A stretch of 64,000 nucleotides of DNA from positions 20,553 to 84,552 of the forward strand of contig CANFWI010000009.1 of assembly GCA_947450675.1 (NCBI GenBank). Direction: 5' to 3'. Below are positions 16,604 to 28,992 of the stretch, piece after piece (positions within the stretch are counted from its first letter, which is position 1; the number at the start of each line of letters is the position of its first letter). This DNA is from Comamonadaceae bacterium. GTDB lineage: Bacteria > Pseudomonadota > Gammaproteobacteria > Burkholderiales > Burkholderiaceae_C. The translations under genes were made by a program, and so were the position numbers. A model generated the notes under the pieces. The model ran no database searches and had not been told where the DNA came from. It saw nothing but the letters and a program-made list of their open reading frames with translations.

Positions 16604-17708
16604 GTCGCAGGGCACGGAGCAAAAAAATCGGATTTCCGAGGACGTAACGACGGAACAACCGAGTCGGCTCTTGCCCCAAACGATACAGCCATTCCAAGCC
16701 CAAACGGCGCATCCACAACGGCGCACGCGGCGTCTTGCCGCCCAAAAAATCAATGATCGCGCCGCCGCACACAATCAGACAAGGTTGCGTCAGGGCAGCA
16801 CGCAGAGCACAGGCCACTTCTTCTTGTCGCGGCATGCCCATGCCCAGCACGATCAGCTCGCTTTCATGGGCGCGCACCAAGGCCAAGTAATAGTTTGGCC
16901 CCATGAAGCCGTGCGCTTTGGCGGCGCGTCTGTCGTGCTCTAGTTCGTTCTGCACAGCACCTGCAGCCCGCGTCAGGTAAGGCTCTTGCGTGCCCAACAA
17001 AGCGATGGCACGGCCGTGGAATTGACGAATCAAACGCGGGATCAGATCGGTCCCATTGAGGTTCTGACCGGGCGCCATGCCGAGCATTTTATAAAGCACC
17101 GACATGCCAGAGCCGTCGCGAAGCAAGATGTCAGCGGAGATCAGCGACTCAAAAAAATCGGCGTCGTGGGCTGCTGAATTCATGGCGTGCGCGTTGACAA
17201 AGGCCAACACCGTCGGTCGTTTAGGTTGGTCCAGCTGACGCAGCAAGCTGGCCTCATCCGCATTGACAGGGACACGCTGGATTTTTGTCAGCAAAGCCTG
17301 CCAGCGATGGACCCATGCGTCGCCATCAGCCCTGCGGTAGGCCCAACCCATGAACACCGCTCCCAGCGAACCACCGACCAAATCGGCGAGCAGGTCTTCC
17401 CAGTCAGCGGTTCTGCCCGGCAAGCGCAGCTGGTGCAATTCGTCCATGGAGCCCACCACCAGCGCCCCCAATAGGCTGAACAACAGCAAGCGCCCGCCGC
17501 GCGCGCCCGAGGCCACACCGGCCGCCGCACCAATCACCGCAAATACGCTGGCGTGCGCCAGCAAATCCCACGGCGGCGTGAACAAGCCAACCGCCACGGG
17601 CTGCGCACCGCCAACATACAAGCCCGCAGCAACGGCGACCACGCTCAGCGCGGCCCACCATCGCAAACTGGTTGGCGGATGAAAGACCTGGCCACATGGC
17701 TCAAACAT
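16581..17708 (-). CDS. VanZ-like membrane domain fused to WecG/TagA/CpsF (GT26) glycosyltransferase
   Basis: Two-domain protein of 375 residues. Residues about 20-125 form a VanZ-like domain with four hydrophobic segments and the signature DELHQLRLPGRTADWEDLLAD. Residues about 145-365 form a GT26 glycosyltransferase: VNAHAMN, LRDGSGMSVLY, LGTQE, VLGMGMPRQEEVA and GGAIIDFLGGKTPRAP are all present, and the tail GLEWLYRLGQEPTRLFRRYV is typical. GT26 enzymes add a ManNAcA- or GlcA-type sugar to a lipid-linked intermediate. The start overlaps the end of epsG by eight bases, so the two are probably translationally coupled. The fusion is unusual to me. Confidence 0.85.
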   Translation of the reverse strand: MFEPCGQVFHPPTSLRWWAALSVVAVAAGLYVGGAQPVAVGLFTPPWDLLAHASVFAVIGAAAGVASGARGGRLLLFSLLGALVVGSMDELHQLRLPGRTADWEDLLADLVGGSLGAVFMGWAYRRADGDAWVHRWQALLTKIQRVPVNADEASLLRQLDQPKRPTVLAFVNAHAMNSAAHDADFFESLISADILLRDGSGMSVLYKMLGMAPGQNLNGTDLIPRLIRQFHGRAIALLGTQEPYLTRAAGAVQNELEHDRRAAKAHGFMGPNYYLALVRAHESELIVLGMGMPRQEEVACALRAALTQPCLIVCGGAIIDFLGGKTPRAPLWMRRLGLEWLYRLGQEPTRLFRRYVLGNPIFLLRALRLRWVQQR

Positions 17709-18600
17709 CGTTCAGCACAGAGCCGAGAACCGTCACCCCAAACTCACGCAAGCCTTGGGTCAAGTGGGCCATTTGTGGCACCGAACTGCGGCCTTGCCGT
17801 GCCACCAACAAAGCGGCACCTGCACGCGCGGCAACGGTGTGCGCATCAGAGTACGCATTGGCCGCCGGTGTGTCGATGATGATGACGTCAAAACTTTCAC
17901 CCATCGACTGCAACAAGCTCGAGAAATGTTGGCGCCCCAGCAATTCCTGGGGATTCGGTGGCATCACGCCAGCCGGCAACACAGACAAATCACGCAACTC
18001 AGAGATGTCGACGACGGCGTCTGGACCCGCCCGCCCGACCAACATATCGGACAGGCCAGCGCGCGCCCCGAGGTTGAACAGCTGGTGCTGCCGGGGGCTG
18101 CGCAAGTCCGCGTCGATCAGCAGGGTGCGCTCACCCAATTGGGAGAAAGCGATCGCTAAATTAGCCGCCAAGTAGCTTCTTCCTTCACCCTCGCCGGCGC
18201 TCGAAATCGCTAAGCTCCGGCGCTCGGCGCCCGTGTCAAACCAGCGCAGCATCAACTGGCTGCGCAAGGCACGCAGATCTTCTGCCGCCCGGCTGGCCGG
18301 CTCGTAAGCGGCAAACAGTTCCCGGCTCAGTTGGCAGTCATCGGACAAATACGAGTAGTCAAACTGCACCGACAAGGCATAGCGCACATCGTCTTCAGTC
18401 AGCAGACCCAAGGCCTGGCCTGCATCACCAAAACGAACCCGAGTGCCTTTCTGAAACGACATGATGCGATCAACATCAATGGCTTTCAGGCGCTCAGCAT
18501 CCAGCAAAATTTCACCGAAAAATCGACCTGCGCCAGTGGCTGATTGACGCGGTACCGCCAGCGGAACCGACCGAACGACTTGAGTGTGGCTGAGGGTCAT
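17701..18600 (-). CDS. epsG: EpsG-like chain-length protein tyrosine kinase (CpsD/CapB family)
   Basis: Cytoplasmic P-loop partner of the Wzz-like EpsF, controlling polysaccharide length. After an N-terminal ~75-residue helical domain, the ATPase has Walker A SSAGEGEGRSYLAANLA, Walker A-prime LLIDADLRSPR and Walker B VIIIDTPAAN. The invariant Walker A lysine is an arginine (AGA codon), and the C-terminus ends at GSVLNDV with no tyrosine-rich tail, so classical autophosphorylation of a Tyr cluster is not possible. Kinase activity is therefore doubtful, although the EpsG family may tolerate this. It overlaps epsF by four bases and the VanZ-GT26 gene by eight. Confidence 0.85.
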   Translation of the reverse strand: MTLSHTQVVRSVPLAVPRQSATGAGRFFGEILLDAERLKAIDVDRIMSFQKGTRVRFGDAGQALGLLTEDDVRYALSVQFDYSYLSDDCQLSRELFAAYEPASRAAEDLRALRSQLMLRWFDTGAERRSLAISSAGEGEGRSYLAANLAIAFSQLGERTLLIDADLRSPRQHQLFNLGARAGLSDMLVGRAGPDAVVDISELRDLSVLPAGVMPPNPQELLGRQHFSSLLQSMGESFDVIIIDTPAANAYSDAHTVAARAGAALLVARQGRSSVPQMAHLTQGLREFGVTVLGSVLNDV

Positions 18601-20024
18601 ACGGCTTTTCCATTTTCCAGTTTGATCGCACCGAGTGCCAGTCGACCCGGTCTTGGTAAGCGCGGGTTGTTCGTCTTTGACAACACCATGGGCGCACTGC
18701 TGATACGCCCCAGTACGGGCAAGTCCAATATCTGGGTGATGTCTTCAACTGAACGAACACGACGGTTTGCAAACTCCAAGAACAACACGCAAGCAATGCC
18801 CAACAGAGTGCCGCCAAAAGCAGCCACCAACAAATTCAACAGGGTCTTGGGACTGGACGGGCTCAGTGGCTCTAGCGCGGTGTTGAGCCTGACGACATTG
18901 GTTTGATTGGTCAGACTTTGCAGCCGCGTTTGCGATGCATTTTTGCTGACCTCCTCATAAGCCCGCTGCGCCGCCTCAACGTCACGGCGATAAACGTTGA
19001 GTTCATCGCGATCTTTGTTGATCTTCAAGACGCGCATCTTTTGCGAGGCCACGGCCCCCAGCAACTCACGTTCCCGGTCTTTGCCCACTTGGTAGGCGGT
19101 GTTGATGGACGCGCCGATGCTGCGGGTTTCAGTGGCGAGTCGCTGCCGCAATGCCGCCAACTCTGACTGCATTCGCTGCAACTGCGGATGGTTGGGTCCG
19201 AGATTGACGCTGGCCTCCTGCACCTTCGCTTCCATGCGGCCAATGTCAATTTTCAAAGCATTGATCAGCGAGCTTTCCATCACCTCGGCCACACTGTCAC
19301 TGCGGGCGTTGCGCTTGCTTTGGCTGTCCGTCGTCGCCACTTGGACGTCAGTGAGTTGCGAAGAAATCGCCCCGAGCTTGGCGGTTTCATAGTCCAGTCG
19401 CTCATCGCTGGTGACAAGGCCGGCTTTCTGCTGGTAGTCAGACAGGCGTGATTGGGCGTCTTCAAGTTTGCTGCGCAAGGCCTTGGCCTGCTCGTCAAAC
19501 CACTCGGCGTAAATGCGCGCGGGCTCGGTTTTCAGCGCCAAGTTGGTGTCCATGTAAGCCTGCGCAAACGCATTGGCAATCTGCGCGGTGCTTTCTGCGT
19601 CGCCGCCTTTGTAGCTGATGTTGATGACGTTGCTCTCACGCGCAGGACGCACGTCGAGCCGCTTTTGCAAGCCTTCAGCCAACCATGCTTGCAGCGAACC
19701 ACGCCCTTCCGTCGCCGCCAACCAGCGTTGACGCTGTTCAGCTTTCTCATCGAGCTTGAGCATGCTGACCACGCGCTGGGCGACCCGGTCGCCCGTGATG
19801 ATGTCGACTTGCGTGGCCAAGTAGCTGGGAGCCACCACGCCGACCTGCGAGCCACCGGCCACCGGGTCTGGGGTGCGCAAGTCAACCAACACGGCGGTTT
19901 GTGCGGTGTATTGCCGCGGCATCAGCCAGCTCACCACCAAGGCAGCCACCACGGCCGAGATCGCGATGAACAACGCCAGTCGGTAACGCGCCCGCAGTAT
20001 CAAGAAAAATTGATGAAGTGACAT
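18597..20024 (-). CDS. epsF: EpsF-like chain length determinant (Wzz/PCP family)
   Basis: Inner-membrane polysaccharide co-polymerase of 475 residues. An N-terminal transmembrane helix (ALFIAISAVVAALVVSWLM) is followed by the Wzz domain start YTAQTAVLVDLRTPDPV, a long periplasmic coiled-coil region (about 160-380) and a second transmembrane helix near residues 420-440 (LLNLLVAAFGGTLLGIACVL), after which the chain returns to the cytoplasm to meet EpsG. It sits between epsE and epsG, the usual order in beta-proteobacterial Eps clusters. Confidence 0.9.
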   Translation of the reverse strand: MSLHQFFLILRARYRLALFIAISAVVAALVVSWLMPRQYTAQTAVLVDLRTPDPVAGGSQVGVVAPSYLATQVDIITGDRVAQRVVSMLKLDEKAEQRQRWLAATEGRGSLQAWLAEGLQKRLDVRPARESNVINISYKGGDAESTAQIANAFAQAYMDTNLALKTEPARIYAEWFDEQAKALRSKLEDAQSRLSDYQQKAGLVTSDERLDYETAKLGAISSQLTDVQVATTDSQSKRNARSDSVAEVMESSLINALKIDIGRMEAKVQEASVNLGPNHPQLQRMQSELAALRQRLATETRSIGASINTAYQVGKDRERELLGAVASQKMRVLKINKDRDELNVYRRDVEAAQRAYEEVSKNASQTRLQSLTNQTNVVRLNTALEPLSPSSPKTLLNLLVAAFGGTLLGIACVLFLEFANRRVRSVEDITQILDLPVLGRISSAPMVLSKTNNPRLPRPGRLALGAIKLENGKAV

Positions 20025-20036
20025 GGCCAGCGCTTT

Positions 20037-20885
20037 CTAAAAAATACTTTCACGCACGTAAATAACGTCTTCGGGACGCACCGCGTCGGTCAGCAACGGG
20101 ACGCTTTCAACCACCTTGCCACTCGCATCACGGCGGTGCAATTTAAGACGGTTCTGGCTACCGCGCACCGTCGGGCCACCGCCTTGAGCCAAAGCCTGCA
20201 TCACCGTCATACCGCGCTCAACTCGATAAGGGCCAGGACGTTGCGCCTCACCATAGATATAAAACACAGGCGCCTTGTTGACGAACAGCGTGTCACCACC
20301 AACCACCACGACGTCGTCTGCCGGCGTCTGATTCAGGAACAGGCCGGGAATGTCGATCACACGGCGAAACGCTTGGCCCTGTCGCTGGCCGGTGAGGATC
20401 AACACGTCGTCACCCGTCGGCGTCACGCCGCCGGCAGTCGCCAACATGTCGCTGACCCGTGTATTGCCCGTCTCCAGCGGGAAACGTCCGGGCCGGTTCA
20501 CCTGACCCAGCACCGCCACTTGGTTGCCACGCACTTGCTTCAAAGTGATGTTGACTTGGGGTGACCGCACGAAGCCGCCCGAGCGCAACGCATCCGCGAT
20601 TGTTTTTTCCGCATCGGTCAAACTCAAGCCACCGATCTGCACATTGCCGATCAGCGGGTAGCTGATGACACCACTCTCTGCAACCCTCGCCTCGACAGTC
20701 AAATCCGGGTTCTGAAATACCTGCACACCGATCGAGTCGCCGGAGCCGAGTCGATAGTCTGGACTGGCCACGGTCGCCGGCGCGGTGACCGACGGGTCTG
20801 GCGCAAGCGCGCTGGTCTGCGCTTGCACAGCCACGCTCGCGCCGAAAATACAAGCCAACACAAAAAGACGAATCAAACTTTTCAT
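20037..20885 (-). CDS. epsE: EpsE-like polysaccharide export protein (Wza/OPX family)
   Basis: Outer-membrane or periplasmic export component of 282 residues. A signal peptide spans residues 1-23 (cleavage after VQA); there is no lipobox Cys, unlike Wza. The polysaccharide-export domain begins at YRLGSGDSIGVQVFQNPDLT, followed by SLBB-type beta-grasp modules around VAVLGQVNRPGRFPLE and FYIYGEAQRPGPYRVE. It is 12 bases upstream of epsF and lies downstream of epsL, so the whole set is one transcription unit. Confidence 0.9.
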   Translation of the reverse strand: MKSLIRLFVLACIFGASVAVQAQTSALAPDPSVTAPATVASPDYRLGSGDSIGVQVFQNPDLTVEARVAESGVISYPLIGNVQIGGLSLTDAEKTIADALRSGGFVRSPQVNITLKQVRGNQVAVLGQVNRPGRFPLETGNTRVSDMLATAGGVTPTGDDVLILTGQRQGQAFRRVIDIPGLFLNQTPADDVVVVGGDTLFVNKAPVFYIYGEAQRPGPYRVERGMTVMQALAQGGGPTVRGSQNRLKLHRRDASGKVVESVPLLTDAVRPEDVIYVRESIF

Positions 20886-20930
20886 CGTGTCACCCCATGC
20901 AGAAAATCAATGCAAAAAAATGAGACATCC

Positions 20931-22235
20931 TCAAAATTTCACCAAGGCTGACAGCCCCAGCACGTTCGCCTTGTAATCAAGGTTTTGAATATTGGAGCTG
21001 CGCTTGTCATAGGCCAGTGAGGCCGCGAGCTTGACGTTCCGACGCGGTTCCCACTCAAAGCTCACGCCGGACTGGTTGAGGTTGTCGCGCCGCCCTGCAT
21101 ACCCCGGTTCCAAGCTTCCTTTGTAGTCCCGCACCCCTTCGTCAAACCGCAGGCGAACCGCTGTTTTCTCCGTAGGCTTCCAAACCGGACTGATGTAAAC
21201 ACGGCCACTGACAAAGTAGCTGGGAATGAGAGCGTTGGGCTGGTAGCTGGATATTTCACGGATCACACCCACGTCTAGGCTGGACTTGCCCGTGATCACC
21301 CAATTCGCATTGACACGCCCAACAACGCCCGAAAATTCACTGCCGGCCGAATCGTCGCGCTTGCGCTCAAGGTGCGACACACGGCCGAGCAGGTTGATAC
21401 TGCCCGAGGGCCTCATCTCAAAACTGAACTCATGCTCTACGTCAGAAAATTGTCTGGACGGCAGTGTGCTGGTTGGCAGTCCGTTGTATTCGCCGTTGCC
21501 TTTTAAGTAGCGATAGGCCAAGGTATTGCCGGTATTGAACACATACTTGACACCGACGTCACCGCCAGTGACGCTTGTGTTGGCGATCGAAACCGCTGTC
21601 ACGCTGTTGTTGACGCTGCGGTCAAAAACGCCAGCAAGCAGACGCACCGCACTGCCCAAGTCATACTCGCCATCAATCGCTTTTGCCGCTTCGGTGCGGT
21701 GATTGACGACGCCCGTGCTCTGCACCAGTGACGTGTTGTCAATGTACTCAGACCGATTCGCGGTCACGTTGCCAGTGAACCTGGGCGTCAGACTCCAACG
21801 CCAAGCGGCCACGTAGTTCACCGCGGTGAAATCCAGCGCAGTGTTGTGCTGATAACGGTAGTCTTGCGCGCTGACATCCAGCTCAATGCGCTGCAAGCCA
21901 TAACGCTTGTCGAACTTCAATCCCAAGGTCGTGACGCCGTAGGTGTCTGACTGACGAGGCAAACTCCCAGGCAGCCTGAAAACATTGCTGTCGTGCTCAA
22001 GGGTTTGCCCAAGGCGGAACTGCAGCGTGTCGGGCAACAGCGGCTGGTTGCTCATCGGCGGAAGCTCAGGCAGGCGAGGCTGCTGTACCCAGTTGGGATC
22101 GATCGGGCTCTGCTGCGCCAGCGCTGGCACAGCCGCTGACAGCAACACCACCAGCAGGCTGAGTGAAAATGGGATTCGAAATTGCACCAGGTTTGACCGG
22201 CGCGTTAAAAGGATGGGACTGGATGTTGATGCCAT
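20931..22235 (-). CDS. epsL: EpsL-like outer-membrane beta-barrel protein
   Basis: Outer-membrane protein of 434 residues. A signal peptide with core SLSLLVVLLSAAVPALA precedes QQSPID. The remainder shows alternating hydrophobic/aromatic beta-strand segments and ends in LSALVKF, whose C-terminal Phe is the usual barrel-assembly signal. The pattern (DTLQFRLGQTLEHDSNVFRLP near the N-terminus) fits the EpsL-type exopolysaccharide secretion porin family. The first ~15 residues before the signal core are unusually long, so a later start is possible. Confidence 0.78.
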   Translation of the reverse strand: MASTSSPILLTRRSNLVQFRIPFSLSLLVVLLSAAVPALAQQSPIDPNWVQQPRLPELPPMSNQPLLPDTLQFRLGQTLEHDSNVFRLPGSLPRQSDTYGVTTLGLKFDKRYGLQRIELDVSAQDYRYQHNTALDFTAVNYVAAWRWSLTPRFTGNVTANRSEYIDNTSLVQSTGVVNHRTEAAKAIDGEYDLGSAVRLLAGVFDRSVNNSVTAVSIANTSVTGGDVGVKYVFNTGNTLAYRYLKGNGEYNGLPTSTLPSRQFSDVEHEFSFEMRPSGSINLLGRVSHLERKRDDSAGSEFSGVVGRVNANWVITGKSSLDVGVIREISSYQPNALIPSYFVSGRVYISPVWKPTEKTAVRLRFDEGVRDYKGSLEPGYAGRRDNLNQSGVSFEWEPRRNVKLAASLAYDKRSSNIQNLDYKANVLGLSALVKF

Positions 22236-22271
22236 ATAAATAGTTCTTTCTTTGGTGCCGATGGATGCATT

Positions 22272-23714
22272 TCAATAAGCCGTACCGTCTTTAAAAACCA
22301 GCCGAATCGTTTTAAAAATGATGTAGAAGTCCAGCTGCAAGGACCAGTTGCGCAAGTAGTCCAAATCAAAATCAATCCTGGCCTGCATCTTGTCCAAGGT
22401 GTCTGTTTCTCCGCGCTGACCGTTCACCTGCGCCCAACCGGTGATGCCCGGTCTGACCTTGTGCCGCACCATGTAGCCCTTGATCAGACTGCGGTACTGC
22501 TCGTTGTGTGCAACTGCGTGTGGACGCGGCCCCACCACACTCATTCGACCTTGCAAGACATTCAAGAACTGCGGCAATTCATCAAGCGACGTGCGACGAA
22601 GAAACGCCCCGAGGCGGGTGACGCGAGCATCGTTTTTTCGGGCTTGAACGATCTGATGGCCGTCTTCTGCGACCACCATCGAACGAAATTTGTAAACGAC
22701 GATTTCTTCACCATCCAGCCCGTAACGCCGCTGCTTGAAGAAAACAGGACCAGGCGAGTCGAGCTTGACGAGCACTGCGATGAGCAGCAACAGCGGCGAA
22801 ATCAGCAGCAAGATCAACACAGACAACAGCACATCACTGACCCGTTTGAGCACCCCGTTGTAGCCACGAAACGGCGTGTCACAGACGGCGATCACGGTGA
22901 CGCCGCAGACCGTGTCACTGCGCCCTTGAATCAAATCGGTGATGAACATGTCCGGCACAAAGTAAATCGACGCGGTGGTGTCCTTCAGCCCATCAAGTAC
23001 CTGCAAGATGCGCGGACGCGAGGCCATGGGCAGCGACAGGTAAATAAGCTGGACGTGGTTTTTTTTGACATAGTTTGGTAACTCATCAATTTTCCCAACC
23101 AACTTGAATTCACCCTGCTTGGCGCATCTCTCATCGCCTCTATCGTCGATAAAACCGAGCAACTCGATACCGGCATACTCGGAGCCCTTGATGCCCCGCG
23201 CCAAAGCTTCGCCCTGTGGATTCATGCCCACCACCACAGCCCGCGGCAACGCCCCTTGCAATCGGACTAACTGCGGCGCAACGCGACGCAGAGTCAGGTG
23301 CGCGACCCCCTGGCAGAGCGGTGCAAACCACAACCAGTGACCGATAACGTTGGGCGAAAAATAGTTGACGTAACCCGTCGAGTAGCCAATCACCAGCAAA
23401 AGTCCGGCTATCCAGATCCAGTTAAAACAAATGTTGAAGATCATCCGCATCACGGACATGCGCAATTGCGAGGTGCCCGGAAATGACAGGGAGAAAACGA
23501 TCACGCCCAAGATCATGTAGGCGGATGACAGGCGCCCGCTCACATAAAGCGCCAATCCCCACAGCGAGAAGACAAAAACCAGCGGGTCTAAAGCCGCCTC
23601 AACGACACGAAACACATGACTGCGTCCCAACCCCGCTACGCGCGATTCATGTCCATTCAACCAAGTGGCAGCGCCATTGACCGAATGAAGATCAGCAGGG
23701 GAAAGTATCGGCAT
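22272..23714 (-). CDS. epsB: Undecaprenyl-phosphate glucose phosphotransferase (EpsB/WcaJ family)
   Basis: Initiating enzyme that transfers a sugar-1-phosphate to undecaprenyl phosphate. Of 480 residues, the N-terminal half has four to five transmembrane segments and a cytoplasmic Rossmann-like region ([21 protein letters not shown]). The C-terminal catalytic domain shows [47 protein letters not shown] and [18 protein letters not shown], and ends with [13 protein letters not shown]. The open frame extends 36 residues further upstream, but the ATG at 23714 ([10 protein letters not shown]) gives the family-like N-terminus. It is the first gene of the minus-strand EPS operon, divergent from gcvT. 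Confidence 0.92.
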   Translation of the reverse strand: MPILSPADLHSVNGAATWLNGHESRVAGLGRSHVFRVVEAALDPLVFVFSLWGLALYVSGRLSSAYMILGVIVFSLSFPGTSQLRMSVMRMIFNICFNWIWIAGLLLVIGYSTGYVNYFSPNVIGHWLWFAPLCQGVAHLTLRRVAPQLVRLQGALPRAVVVGMNPQGEALARGIKGSEYAGIELLGFIDDRGDERCAKQGEFKLVGKIDELPNYVKKNHVQLIYLSLPMASRPRILQVLDGLKDTTASIYFVPDMFITDLIQGRSDTVCGVTVIAVCDTPFRGYNGVLKRVSDVLLSVLILLLISPLLLLIAVLVKLDSPGPVFFKQRRYGLDGEEIVVYKFRSMVVAEDGHQIVQARKNDARVTRLGAFLRRTSLDELPQFLNVLQGRMSVVGPRPHAVAHNEQYRSLIKGYMVRHKVRPGITGWAQVNGQRGETDTLDKMQARIDFDLDYLRNWSLQLDFYIIFKTIRLVFKDGTAY

Positions 23715-23868
23715 GGACGGTGCGTATGTAAGAGCGTGATCATCAAAAGCTCTGATTATTCCGACCCCATAACTCAGCAGATGTAGGACAGAAACCGTTG
23801 CCGATGACAGGCGGACACACACTTAACAGACTGCTTCATTTGCGCCTGTTGGTCCTGCTAAAGCTTGA

Positions 23869-23983
23869 TAGTCAGGAGAGATTTTTCACGAGAAAACCGC
23901 CGAAGGCACAAGCCTGTATCGCCGGACGAATCGCTCAGGTAAAGTGGACACATGGGGCAGCGCTTTGTCCCCGGAGAACCGCC
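23869..23983 (+). ncRNA. Glycine riboswitch (aptamer plus expression platform)
   Basis: The leader of gcvT contains the conserved glycine-aptamer elements in order: CAGGAGAG (23873-23880), a short hairpin (TTTTTCACGAGAAAA), CCGCCGAAGG, then GCTCAGGTAAAGTGGAC ending near 23949. GTC (23871-23873) and GAC (23947-23949) can close the basal stem. Only one complete aptamer is visible. A GC-rich hairpin (GGGGCAGCGCTTTGTCCCC) follows directly before GGAGAA, the gcvT ribosome-binding site, so glycine could act on translation or on this platform. Glycine normally switches such operons on. Confidence 0.88.
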
Positions 23984-25129
23984 GTGGCCACCCCAGTTTT
24001 CGAAGCTCTTTTGACCACCCCGCTGCACGCCTTGCATGCAGAACTCGGCGCCCGCATGGTGCCGTTTGCTGGCTACAGCATGCCGGTGCACTACCCGGCT
24101 GGACTGATGGCCGAGCACCTGCACACGCGTACCGCCGCCGGCCTGTTTGACGTCTCCCACATGGGCCAGCTGCGCCTGGTTGGCCCGGACGCAGCCGCCG
24201 CGCTGGAGAGCCTGATCCCGATGGATGTGATGGGCTTGGCCGTTGGCAAACAACGCTACGGACTGTTGCTGAACGACGCAGGCGGCATCATCGATGACCT
24301 GATGTTTGTCAACCGGGATGTGGTCCACGGCGGCGATCTCTTCCTGATTGTCAATGGCGCCTGCAAGCTTGGCGACATCGCGCATATTCAGCAAAAAATC
24401 GGCCACCGTTGCGAGGTCATCCCCATGCCGGAGATGGCACTGCTGGCCTTGCAGGGGCCGCAGGCTGTGAGCGCTTTGGCGCGGTTGGCGCCTGGCGTGA
24501 GCGCACTGGTGTTCATGAGCGGCGGCGCTTTCCAAGTGGCGGGTTGCGACTGCTACATCACCCGCAGCGGCTACACCGGCGAAGACGGTTTCGAAATTTC
24601 GGTGTCAGCGGCACAGGTTGAAACCGTGGCCCGCGCCTTGTTGGCCCAACCCGAAGTCAAGCCAGTCGGTTTGGGTGCACGCAACTCGCTGCGCTTAGAA
24701 GCTGGACTCTGTCTGTATGGCAACGACATCGACAGCAGCACCACACCGGTTGAGGCTAATTTGAACTGGGCGATCCAAAAAATTCGGCGCATCGGCGGTG
24801 AGCGTGCTGGCGGCTTTCCGGGAGCCACCACGGTGCTGGCCCAATTGGCCAACCCTGCATGGCTGAACCGCCAACGCGTCGGGCTGGTGGCGCTGGAGCG
24901 CGTGCCGGTGCGAGAACACACCGAGCTGCTAACACTGGGCGGTGAACACGCTGGCGAAGTCACCAGCGGACTCCTGAGCCCAAGCATCAACCAGCCGATT
25001 GCCATGGCCTATGTGGCGCCGGCCCATGCGGCCATCGGAAGCCGCCTGAACGCCATCGTGCGCGGCAAGCCGGTGCCCATGCAAGTGAGCCCCCTGCCCT
25101 TTGTCGCCAACCGTTACCACCGCGGCTGA
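23984..25129 (+). CDS. gcvT: Glycine cleavage system T protein (aminomethyltransferase)
   Basis: Transfers the methylene carbon from the lipoyl-bound intermediate on GcvH to tetrahydrofolate, releasing ammonia. The open frame extends upstream to 23798 but that part is the riboswitch. GTG at 23984, preceded by GGAGAA, gives 381 residues beginning [18 protein letters not shown], the normal family start. Typical motifs are [34 protein letters not shown] and [18 protein letters not shown], with the folate-site Asp in the last region. It is first in gcvT-gcvH-gcvP. Confidence 0.96.
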   Translation: MATPVFEALLTTPLHALHAELGARMVPFAGYSMPVHYPAGLMAEHLHTRTAAGLFDVSHMGQLRLVGPDAAAALESLIPMDVMGLAVGKQRYGLLLNDAGGIIDDLMFVNRDVVHGGDLFLIVNGACKLGDIAHIQQKIGHRCEVIPMPEMALLALQGPQAVSALARLAPGVSALVFMSGGAFQVAGCDCYITRSGYTGEDGFEISVSAAQVETVARALLAQPEVKPVGLGARNSLRLEAGLCLYGNDIDSSTTPVEANLNWAIQKIRRIGGERAGGFPGATTVLAQLANPAWLNRQRVGLVALERVPVREHTELLTLGGEHAGEVTSGLLSPSINQPIAMAYVAPAHAAIGSRLNAIVRGKPVPMQVSPLPFVANRYHRG

Positions 25130-25199
25130 GTTTTTCCAGACCCCAACCTCGCGCACATCGTTCACAATAAACGCCATATTTATGGACAGAAAGAACAAC

Positions 25200-25565
25200 A
25201 TGATCAAGTACACAGAAGACCACGAATGGCTCAACATTGAAGGTGATATTGCCACCGTTGGCATCACCGTCCACGCGCAGGACGCCCTGGGCGATGTGGT
25301 CTTTGTCGACCTGCCCGAAGTCGGCGCCAGCTTGGCGCAAAAAGTCACAGCCGGCGTGGTCGAGTCGGTCAAGGCCGCCGCTGACGTCTACATGCCTGTC
25401 ACCGGTGAAGTGGTGGAGGTCAACGAAGCCCTGCGCGATGACCCGTCTTTGGCCAACAGCGACCCATTGGGCGCCGGCTGGTTTTTCAAGGTCAAGCTGG
25501 CTGATGCCACGCAGCTGGACGCACTGATGGACGAGACCTCCTACACCGCTTTTTCTGCCAGCTGA
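25200..25565 (+). CDS. gcvH: Glycine cleavage system H protein
   Basis: Small lipoylated shuttle protein of 121 residues. Lys58 in [13 protein letters not shown] is the lipoylation site. The ATG at 25200 ([11 protein letters not shown]) matches the usual family N-terminus and has AGAAAG a few bases upstream; an in-frame ATG at 25182 would add six residues and cannot be excluded. It lies 70 bases after gcvT and 24 before gcvP. Confidence 0.97.
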   Translation: MIKYTEDHEWLNIEGDIATVGITVHAQDALGDVVFVDLPEVGASLAQKVTAGVVESVKAAADVYMPVTGEVVEVNEALRDDPSLANSDPLGAGWFFKVKLADATQLDALMDETSYTAFSAS

Positions 25566-25589
25566 CCCACTTGTCAAGAAGGTCTTCTA

Positions 25590-28481
<2,892 letters not shown>

Positions 28482-28527
28482 GCAGCGACAAGCACCGACT
28501 GAACTCATTCACTTTTTCACGCACTTT

Positions 28528-28947
28528 ATGGACAAAATTTTGACATCACGCCTCACTCCGCTTTTCGCCGTTCTGACCCTCGCCAGTGCCACCGCCTTTG
28601 CCGCGGCTCCGGCCGAAACCCTGCCCTCCGGCGTGAAAGTGACGCACACCCAAGACGGCACAGGCGCCCACCCCAAGGCCTCTGATTCCGTCAAGGTGCA
28701 TTACCGCGGCACGCTGGCCAACGGCACTGAATTCGACAGCTCGTACAAGCGCGGCACGCCTGCCACTTTCCCGCTGAGCCGGGTCGTGCCCTGCTGGACT
28801 GAAGGCATGCAAAAAATCAAAGTGGGCGGCAAAGCCACCCTCACCTGCCCACCGGCGACCGCCTACGGCAGCAGCGGTGCGGGCGGTGTAGTGCCGCCGA
28901 ATGCAACCCTGACCTTTGAGGTCGAGTTGCTGGCTATCGAGAAGTAA
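28528..28947 (+). CDS. Exported FKBP-type peptidyl-prolyl isomerase
   Basis: Periplasmic proline isomerase of 139 residues. A signal peptide ends after ATAFA. The mature part is a single FKBP domain: VKVHYRGTLANGTEFDSSYKRG, a hydrophobic pocket segment, WTEGMQKIKVGGKATLTCPP and AYGSSGAGGVVPPNATLTFEVELL. The open frame begins upstream inside gcvP, but the ATG at 28528 provides the signal peptide. One variation is VVPCWTEGM, where a Cys replaces the more common Ile/Gly before Trp. It follows gcvP by 46 bases and may be transcribed with it. Confidence 0.9.
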   Translation: MDKILTSRLTPLFAVLTLASATAFAAAPAETLPSGVKVTHTQDGTGAHPKASDSVKVHYRGTLANGTEFDSSYKRGTPATFPLSRVVPCWTEGMQKIKVGGKATLTCPPATAYGSSGAGGVVPPNATLTFEVELLAIEK

Positions 28948-28992
28948 AAAGGAGAAGTAAAAAGCGGCCGTCTGAGGCCTTGACTCAGCGCT

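Noticed and set aside
23798..23983. N-terminal extension of gcvT beginning at 23798.
   Set aside because: The segment is the glycine riboswitch, and the translated residues do not resemble GcvT; GTG at 23984 has a ribosome site.
28948..28992. Short inverted repeats between the FKBP gene and the convergent lyase gene as a terminator.
   Set aside because: Stems are 4-5 bp and no T run follows on either strand.
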